Assembly: GCF_024807145.1 (NCBI RefSeq)
Contig: NZ_JANUCA010000004.1
Span: 62,001-126,000, forward strand
Direction: 5' to 3'
Length of the DNA stretch: 64,000 bases
Source: Microbacterium sp. AK031
GTDB taxonomy: Bacteria > Actinomycetota > Actinomycetes > Actinomycetales > Microbacteriaceae
Below are positions 58,861 through 64,000 of this stretch, piece by piece. The translations under genes and the position numbers were made by a program. Numbering within the stretch: position 1 is the first letter of the stretch; each line of letters starts with the position of its first letter. The notes beneath the pieces are model-generated. The model was not told where the DNA came from, made no database searches, and worked only from the letters and a program-made list of their open reading frames with translations.

Positions 58861-59648
58861 CGCTGCTTCGCCATCTTTCGCTCGAGCCATGCAACCGCCC
58901 GCGTGAGCGGAATGGTCACCACCAGATAAAGCAATGCCGCCATGATCAGCGGAGTTGAGTTCGCGTCCATGGACTGCGCATCACGGGCGAAGGTGGTGAG
59001 CTCCTTAGTCGCCAGGGTCGAACCGACGACGAACAGCAGGGAAGTATCCTTCAGCAGCAGCACGAACTCGTTCGTCATCGGCGGGATGATGATGCGGAAC
59101 CCCTGCGGGAGCACCACCCAGAACATGGTCTTCATGGGCGACATCCCCAGCGACCGCGAGGCCTCGGTCTGCCCCTTCGGCACGGCCTGGATGCCGGAGC
59201 GCACGACCTCGGCGATGTACGCGGAGGACACCAGGATGAGGCCGAGAAGGCCGGAGACGATCGGGCCGCCCGGCATCTTGAACCCCAGGCCGATCGGAAG
59301 GCCGTACGCGATGATGAAAAGCGTCAGGATCGCCGGCATACCGCGGAACAGCTCGATCCATGCGGTGGCGAACCATCGGTACGGTCCGACGCTCGACAGT
59401 TTCATCACGGCGAACAGTACGCCGAGGATCGCCCCGCCCACGAACGCGATCAGCGTGAACAGCACCGTGTTGCGCAGCGCGATGACGATGATGTTGGGGA
59501 ACTGCTTGATCGCGACCTCGACATTGAAGAAGACCGTCCCGATCTTCACCCAGTCGGTGGCCAGCGCCACCCACACGACGACGGCGATGAAGATCGCGTA
59601 CATCGTGACCCGATAGAGCCTGGTCCGGGTCGTGCGCCTCATCGCCAT
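58857..59648 (-). CDS. polar amino-acid ABC transporter permease
   Basis: A HisM/GlnP-type permease, 263 residues. The family motif [20 protein letters not shown] near 110 and the EAA loop [20 protein letters not shown] near 170-189 are clear. Four to five helices are seen. As there is a single permease gene it probably forms a homodimer. The start is one of two closely spaced ATGs (59648 or 59642), 19-25 bp after the binding-protein stop. Confidence 0.9.
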   Translation of the reverse strand: MAMRRTTRTRLYRVTMYAIFIAVVVWVALATDWVKIGTVFFNVEVAIKQFPNIIVIALRNTVLFTLIAFVGGAILGVLFAVMKLSSVGPYRWFATAWIELFRGMPAILTLFIIAYGLPIGLGFKMPGGPIVSGLLGLILVSSAYIAEVVRSGIQAVPKGQTEASRSLGMSPMKTMFWVVLPQGFRIIIPPMTNEFVLLLKDTSLLFVVGSTLATKELTTFARDAQSMDANSTPLIMAALLYLVVTIPLTRAVAWLERKMAKQR

Positions 59649-59667
59649 CGTCTGCAGCAGCCTTGGC

Positions 59668-60486
59668 TCACTCGGCCGTGAAGTAGGAGTCGTAGATCGT
59701 CTCGTACGTCCCATCGTCACGCAGCTCCTGCAGTGCCGTGTTGATGGCCTCGATCAGCTCAGCGCGCTCGCCCTTCGCAAAGGCCCAGCCGTACGACTCG
59801 TCCGTGTCGTACTCCTCGACGATCTTGTAGGTCGAGTCCGCCTTCTCATGCTCGATGTTCACAGGCTGGTCCTGCAGGATCGCGTCGATGTTGCCTGCCT
59901 GCAGTGCGGGCCAGAGCTCGCCGTCCGACGGGAACGAGATGATCTCGGCACCCTCAGCGTTCTCGTTCGCGTAGCCCTCGCCCGTCGTGCCCTGCTGAAC
60001 GCCGACGGTGACGCCGTCGAGGTCATCGATGGACTCGATGCCAGAGTCCGTACGCACCAGCAGCGACTGCAGCGAGTCGTAGTAGGGGTCGGAGAAGTCG
60101 AGGTTCGCCTTGCGCTCGTCCGTGATCGTCATCGCCGACGCACCGACATCGCACTGACCGGCGGCGAGTGTCGTGCCGGACTGCAGCGCATCGAAGCCGA
60201 CGTCCTGCACTGCGAGCGTGAGATCGAGCTTCTCGGCGACGGCTCCGAGCAGGTCGATATCGAAGCCGGAATAGCCGGTCTCAGTGCTCGGATCCTCGAA
60301 CTCGAACGGCGCGTAGGGGATGTCGGAGCAGACCGTGAGCGTGCCCGCTTCGATGAGTCCGTAGTCATCGCCGGCCGGTGCGTCATCGCCGCCGGCATCG
60401 CCTCCGCCGCTCGCACAACCGGAGAGAGCGAGGGCAGCGGTCGCGGCGAGCGCGATTGCGGAGGTGAGATTACGACGACGGGGCAT
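59668..60486 (-). CDS. polar amino-acid ABC transporter substrate-binding lipoprotein
   Basis: A family 3 solute-binding protein, 272 residues, with lipobox LSGC (Cys near 24). The binding lobes show SDIPYAPFEFEDP near 54, GFDIDLLGAVAEKL and MTITDERKANLDFSDPYYDS near 118-137. The ligand is a polar amino acid of unknown identity. ATG 60484-60486 has GGAG at 6 nt. First gene of a three-gene operon. Confidence 0.92.
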   Translation of the reverse strand: MPRRRNLTSAIALAATAALALSGCASGGGDAGGDDAPAGDDYGLIEAGTLTVCSDIPYAPFEFEDPSTETGYSGFDIDLLGAVAEKLDLTLAVQDVGFDALQSGTTLAAGQCDVGASAMTITDERKANLDFSDPYYDSLQSLLVRTDSGIESIDDLDGVTVGVQQGTTGEGYANENAEGAEIISFPSDGELWPALQAGNIDAILQDQPVNIEHEKADSTYKIVEEYDTDESYGWAFAKGERAELIEAINTALQELRDDGTYETIYDSYFTAE

Positions 60487-60625
60487 GACCGCTCCAGGTG
60501 ACTGGGGGCGAACACGCCCACGAACAGGTATGCAGATCATCTTGACACGGAGGCGTCCGCAAGTTCCTGGTCAGGACATTACGTTTGCGTTTCACTCCGC
60601 CGATGAGAGGTCAGCCTCCGAACGA

Positions 60626-60925
60626 TCAGACCTCGAAGTCGACCGCCACACGGGAGGCGACGACCGAGCGGATGAAGACGGCGACCTCTTCGTGCGCGGG
60701 ATGCACCTGGTACTGCTCCAGCGCCTCGACCGAGTCGAAATCCGAAATCAGCGTGACGTCCCAGTTCGCATCCGGATACACCGAGTTCGCGCCAGCCGAG
60801 ATCGAGCGCAACTGGGGCACGACACCATCCAAGGCGTTCAGACGACGAGCGACCTCTGCGGCGTGCTCCGCCCGTTCGACGTCGTCCTCACTGGCGAGCT
60901 TCCAAGTGACCACGTGACGAATCAT
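60626..60925 (-). CDS. Dabb family protein (stress-responsive A/B barrel)
   Basis: A 99-residue dimeric alpha+beta barrel protein: starts MIRHVVTWKL, has SDFDSVEALEQYQVHPAHEE near 61-80, and ends FIRSVVASRVAVDFEV. Members form small barrels with diverse, mostly unknown, ligands. Its ATG overlaps the glutaredoxin stop by 4 bp, so it is the last gene of a three-gene redox-type operon. Confidence 0.85.
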   Translation of the reverse strand: MIRHVVTWKLASEDDVERAEHAAEVARRLNALDGVVPQLRSISAGANSVYPDANWDVTLISDFDSVEALEQYQVHPAHEEVAVFIRSVVASRVAVDFEV

Positions 60926-61179
60926 GATTCCTCCAGCTTCCGGCGCAGCCGGTCAGGTGAGACCCGCCAGTGCGCGTGCAGTTCATCGTCGATGAGCACG
61001 ACGGGGATCTTCTCCCACCACAGTTCGTACAGTGCGGGGTCGTCTTCTATCGATCGCTCGACGATCTCGATGCGGTCTCCGATGTCGTCCGGCAGATCGG
61101 CGACGACCGTCTCGACGATCGCGAGCGCCGTGGGGCAGAGATGGCACCCTGCTCTGCCTATGACCGTGATGGTCGTCAC
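60922..61179 (-). CDS. glutaredoxin-like protein
   Basis: An 85-residue thioredoxin-fold protein with active site GRAGCHLCPTA (Cys12, Cys15) and the cis-Pro segment KIPVVLIDD near 56-64. It belongs to the CxxC DUF836/glutaredoxin-like group, whose partners are not well known. The GTG at 61177-61179 overlaps the rhodanese stop (GTGA). The frame extends 13 codons upstream but that part is not conserved. Confidence 0.85.
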   Translation of the reverse strand: MTTITVIGRAGCHLCPTALAIVETVVADLPDDIGDRIEIVERSIEDDPALYELWWEKIPVVLIDDELHAHWRVSPDRLRRKLEES

Positions 61180-61478
61180 GCCGAAGGAACCTCGACCGGA
61201 TGGCCAGCGGCGATCCACTCGCCGGTGCCGCCTTCGACGTTCGTGGCGTCGTGCCCCTGCGCTTCGAGCGCCTGCACTACGCGTGCGGAGCGTGCGCCGG
61301 CCTGGCAGATGACGTCGAAGGCCTCAGCGGGAAGTTCTTCGAGTCGGTTCCCCAGCTCGGACATCGGAATGTTCACGGCGCCGGGCACATGCCCCGCAGC
61401 GAACTCGTCCTTCTCGCGCACGTCGATGAGCGGCGTGCTCTCGCGGGACGTGAGCTCGGCGATGGTGATCGACTTCAT
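61176..61478 (-). CDS. rhodanese-like domain protein
   Basis: A single-domain sulfurtransferase of 100 residues. The CH2A-type LIDVREKDEFAAGHVPGAVN near 17-36 and the active-site loop ICQAGARSARV with Cys58 are intact. It may carry persulfide sulfur or act in thiol redox control with the glutaredoxin-like protein encoded next. The ATG has AGGGAG at 6 nt. Confidence 0.9.
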   Translation of the reverse strand: MKSITIAELTSRESTPLIDVREKDEFAAGHVPGAVNIPMSELGNRLEELPAEAFDVICQAGARSARVVQALEAQGHDATNVEGGTGEWIAAGHPVEVPSA

Positions 61479-61525
61479 GGAGTCTCCCTGAAATTCGAGG
61501 CCTGATCCGGAATCCCCGGGGGCAC

Positions 61526-61564
61526 AGACACAAAGCGCCCGTCCGAAGACAGGCGCTCGTGTCT
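61526..61564 (-). terminator. hairpin after bS22 gene
   Basis: AGACAC and AGCGCC pair with GGCGCT and GTGTCT, a 12-bp stem with small internal bulges, ending 8 bp past the bS22 stop codon. Confidence 0.7.
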
Positions 61565-61571
61565 AGGCCGC

Positions 61572-61670
61572 TTACTTCTTGTTGCGGCGCTGGTGGCGAG
61601 TCTTGCGAAGCAGCTTGCGGTGCTTCTTCTTCGCCATGCGCTTGCGGCGCTTCTTGATGACAGAACCCAC
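61572..61670 (-). CDS. small ribosomal subunit protein bS22
   Basis: A 32-residue, extremely basic protein (starts MGSVIKKRRKRMAKKKHRKL) whose sequence is nearly that of mycobacterial bS22, a small-subunit protein that sits in the decoding region. The family is also called AURKAIP1/COX24-like. The start is a GTG at 61668-61670 with GAGGT 5 nt before. It is short enough to be missed by gene callers. The HTH gene 126 bp upstream keeps the order seen for Rv0500A-Rv0500B of Mycobacterium tuberculosis. Confidence 0.93.
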   Translation of the reverse strand: MGSVIKKRRKRMAKKKHRKLLRKTRHQRRNKK

Positions 61671-61796
61671 GGAAACCTCACTAAGTCAGTGGCTGGACGT
61701 CGCACGAAGGCGGACGCCCGGGTACGGGCACGGAAAAATGCCTCGGGTCAGTCTAGCAAACCAGCGAGCACTCGCTGATCACCGAGGCGGACGCGA

Positions 61797-61988
61797 TCAA
61801 CCGACGTCGGCGATGGGTCGCTGCAGCGCGTCGGTCACTGCCGATTCCGGTACCCGGTAGCTTCTGCCGAATCGAATCGCGGGCAGCTCGCCCGAGTGCA
61901 CGAGGCGATAGACGGTCATCTTCGACACGCGCATGATCTCGGCGACTTCGGCAACCGTCAGGAACCGGACGTCTGGAACTTCGGGCAT
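61797..61988 (-). CDS. BldC-like/excisionase-type HTH protein
   Basis: A 63-residue MerR-type winged-helix DNA-binding protein: FLTVAEVAEIMRVSKMTVYR, then LVHSGELPAIRFGRSYRVPE. Proteins of this family in actinobacteria include BldC and Rv0500A. Despite the excisionase label there is no integrase or phage gene nearby, so a chromosomal regulator is meant. The ATG at 61986-61988 is taken because the conserved part begins there. Confidence 0.87.
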   Translation of the reverse strand: MPEVPDVRFLTVAEVAEIMRVSKMTVYRLVHSGELPAIRFGRSYRVPESAVTDALQRPIADVG

Positions 61989-62104
61989 CCCCTGTACCCC
62001 TTTCTGCTGAAGCACACTCTACGGCGAACGTGCGACACGTGTAAACCCGTGTGGCCAATGTGACCTATGGGATCGCGATGCATCGTCGATACGTCGGGGC
62101 CTGG

Positions 62105-63037
62105 TCAATCGCGTTTTCGGCTGCGTTCGAGTCGATCGTGCGCGTCCCGCAGCGCGATGCGCTCGAGCCTCCGAGCATCGCGGAGCGCCTTCTCCGCATC
62201 GCGGATCGCCTTGCGCGCCTCCCGGAGCTTCTTGTCGGCCGCGATCTCGGCAGGCTCGGCGCCGATCCACTCCGCGTCGGAGACATGCGCCGCACCCCGG
62301 TCCAATCCGGCGATGTAAGCCTCCACACCGTCGAAGATCCGCTCCATGGCAAACCGGAACGGATCGTCCTCAGCGGTGAACACTCCCGCGTCGATCGCGC
62401 GGCGCAGTGCCGGGTACTCGTCGGCCGAGATGACCCGGTCGAACAGCGCGGCCTCCTGCGCCGACACTTCCGCCGCCGACAGCCCACTGGCACGCGACTG
62501 CTCGATGTAACCGGCCGATACGAGTCCGTACCACCGGGCCTCGCCCGTCACCGAGAGCGCGACGGCGAGCCGTTCCGCGTCGTTCAGAGGAGTGTCTGCG
62601 AGCGAGTCGAGACCGGCGTCGATCCACGCCGAGCTGTTCGGAGTGATCGGCGATCCGGTGATCGGAAGCGACAGCATCCACGGATGACTGAGGTACACGA
62701 TCACCTGGGCTTCGAACAGGGTACGCAGCTTGGCCCGCCAGCCTTCCTGGAGGCGATACTCGTCGGGCGGCAACCCGGTCCCCTGCTCCTGCATGAGCAG
62801 CAGGAGGTCGTCCTTCGCCGTGACATATCGGTACAGCGACATCGGCGTGAATCCGAGCTTGGCCGCGACGGCCGCCATCGAGACGGCACCGATGCCCTCG
62901 GCATCCGCCAGCTCCACAGCTGCGTCGACGATCTTCTCGACGCTCATCTCACGCTTTGGGCCCCGCTGCGGATTCGCCGCCACGCCCCAGGCGAGCGCTA
63001 TCCCTCGCGGCAGTTCGGGCGGTTCGACGTCACTCAT
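62105..63037 (-). CDS. TetR family regulator with coiled-coil tail
   Basis: A 310-residue TetR-family protein. The HTH at about 33-80 (IVDAAVELADAEGIGAVSMA and LGFTPMSLYRYVTAKDDLLL) is followed by the C-terminal domain of the TetR_C_1 (tetracycline-repressor-like) group. The last 45 residues are a highly charged helix rich in Arg, Lys, Glu and Ala, an unusual extension. It is divergent from a DrrA-type ABC gene and a perfect 19-bp palindrome lies between them, so it probably represses that transporter. Confidence 0.9.
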   Translation of the reverse strand: MSDVEPPELPRGIALAWGVAANPQRGPKREMSVEKIVDAAVELADAEGIGAVSMAAVAAKLGFTPMSLYRYVTAKDDLLLLMQEQGTGLPPDEYRLQEGWRAKLRTLFEAQVIVYLSHPWMLSLPITGSPITPNSSAWIDAGLDSLADTPLNDAERLAVALSVTGEARWYGLVSAGYIEQSRASGLSAAEVSAQEAALFDRVISADEYPALRRAIDAGVFTAEDDPFRFAMERIFDGVEAYIAGLDRGAAHVSDAEWIGAEPAEIAADKKLREARKAIRDAEKALRDARRLERIALRDAHDRLERSRKRD

Positions 63038-63052
63038 GCCGCCATCCTACTT

Positions 63053-63071
63053 CTGTTTATTAAATAAACAG
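63053..63071. promoter_or_regulatory. TetR-type operator, perfect palindrome
   Basis: CTGTTTATT-A-AATAAACAG is a perfect 19-bp palindrome, strongly AT-rich in GC-rich DNA. It lies 15 bp before the TetR gene start and 68 bp before the ABC start, where it would cover both promoters. Confidence 0.85.
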
Positions 63072-63139
63072 TGTGTTATGGTCATACGCGGCAGTCTCCG
63101 ACATACACAGTTTCCCCCCTACACAGAAAGGATCACCCA

Positions 63140-64000
63140 TGACGACAGCAGCCATAGAGGTGCGAGGCCTGCAGAAGAGTTTCGGGAAGCATCTCGTTCT
63201 AGACTCACTCGACATCTCGGTCGCGCCAGGAGAGGTGTTCGCCCTGCTCGGCCCGAACGGCGCCGGCAAGACGACGATCATCAACATCCTCACCACGCTC
63301 GTGCACTCCGACGGCGGCACCGTCACCGTCAGCGGCTTCGACGTGGCAACCGAGGCGGTGCAGGTGCAGCGGCGAATCAGCCTCACCGGGCAATCCGCCG
63401 CGGTCGACGATGCTCTCAATGCGACCGAGAACGTCGTGATGTTCGCCCGGCTGGCGGGCCTCGGTCGCACCGAAGCCCGCCGTCGCGCGTCCGAGCTCAT
63501 CGCGCAGTTCGGTCTGACGGATGCCGCGACGAGAGTGGTTCGAACCTTCTCCGGCGGCATGCGACGCCGCCTCGATCTGGCACTGAGCTTCGTCGTCACC
63601 CCGGAGGTGCTCTTCCTCGACGAGCCCACCACCGGTCTCGACACCCGCAGCCGCCGCGACCTCTGGGACATGATCCGCACGCTCGCGAATGCGGGCACGA
63701 CCGTGTTCCTCACGACGCAGTACCTCGAGGAGGCCGACCAGCTGGCCGATCGCATCGCCGTCCTCCACGATGGCCGGATCGCCGCTCTCGGCACGGCCGC
63801 CGAGTTGAAGGCACGCGTGGGCGGCGACACCGTCGAGCTCCACGACGAACGCGGCGGACTGCTCAGGCAGATCGCCACCGACGGCACCGTCACCGATCTG
63901 CGGCGAGCACTCGATCTGCTCGACGAGCAGGGCGCTGACGGCGTCGTGACGCTGCGGCGCCCGACTCTCGACGATGTCTTCCTCGCCCTCACCTCGTCCG
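63140..64000 (+). CDS. ABC transporter ATP-binding protein (DrrA type), partial
   Basis: At least 287 residues; the gene runs past the window end. Walker A GPNGAGKTT (near 40), signature FSGGMRRRLDLAL (near 137), Walker B VLFLDEPTTGLD (near 157) and TTQYLEEADQLADR near 193 place it with the DrrA/daunorubicin-type exporters. A DrrB-like membrane partner should follow outside the window. The ATG has AAAGGA at 7 nt. Likely under the divergent TetR-type repressor. Confidence 0.93.

Noticed and set aside
61797..61988. Excisionase of an integrated phage or plasmid
   Set aside because: No integrase, attachment repeat or phage gene nearby; the order with bS22 is a conserved chromosomal arrangement.

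Overview
The window is chromosomal DNA from a high-GC Gram-positive actinobacterium, most likely a member of the Microbacteriaceae such as Microbacterium. The indicators are the gene content (actinobacterial rpoB-rpoC order, bS22 beside a BldC-like HTH protein, menaquinone genes, Ccs-type cytochrome c assembly, LCP and M23 wall proteins), frequent GTG/TTG starts, and promoters placed for leaderless transcripts. This is an assignment from recognised gene families; no database search was run. Almost all of the window is ordinary core and transport gene content. The unusual material lies mainly at 38.9-49 kb and 56.9-58.1 kb.

Layout. 0-9 kb: membrane proteins, tRNA-Met and tRNA-Thr, an M23 peptidase, an inositol-phosphatase operon, an enoyl-CoA hydratase, an FBP-type zinc protein, a BASS transporter, tRNA-Tyr and a PfkB kinase. 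9.3-16.9 kb: rpoC and rpoB with a clear promoter and terminator. 17-29 kb: a peptide ABC operon, an LCP protein, and a sugar ABC operon ending in a GH3 enzyme. 29-36.8 kb: a spermidine-synthase-like protein, TPR and SprT-like proteins, a ComB-like protein, a MacB-type ABC pair, a two-component system and a methyltransferase. 36.8-42.5 kb: menE and menB, then an accessory stretch, then menC. The accessory stretch holds a 5'-truncated PadR gene, a truncated GNAT gene, and an AbiEi/DUF559 gene bracketed by two palindromes.

42.6-48.3 kb: a TetR repressor with a double operator, an MMPL transporter carrying a degenerate ABC-ATPase-like tail, and a YhgE/Pip protein. 48.9-55.1 kb: the cytochrome c assembly genes resA-ccdA-resB-ccsB and a histidine phosphatase, with a glycosyltransferase lodged among them. 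55.1-58 kb: aspS, a DUF5684 protein and a GNAT gene with an in-frame stop. 58.1-64 kb: a polar amino-acid ABC operon, a rhodanese-glutaredoxin-Dabb operon, bS22 with its HTH neighbour, and a TetR/DrrA-type ABC pair that runs off the window edge.

Two themes cross the window. First, several families of long intergenic palindromes recur with conserved geometry: 28-11-28 bp twice, 82 bp twice, and 59 bp twice exactly 1,100 bp apart. One copy has become the coding end of the MMPL gene. Second, at least eleven start codons sit exactly 6 nt after a -10-like hexamer (mostly TAGACT or TAGGCT), which predicts leaderless mRNAs. In two cases the stop codon of the upstream gene forms the first three bases of that hexamer.
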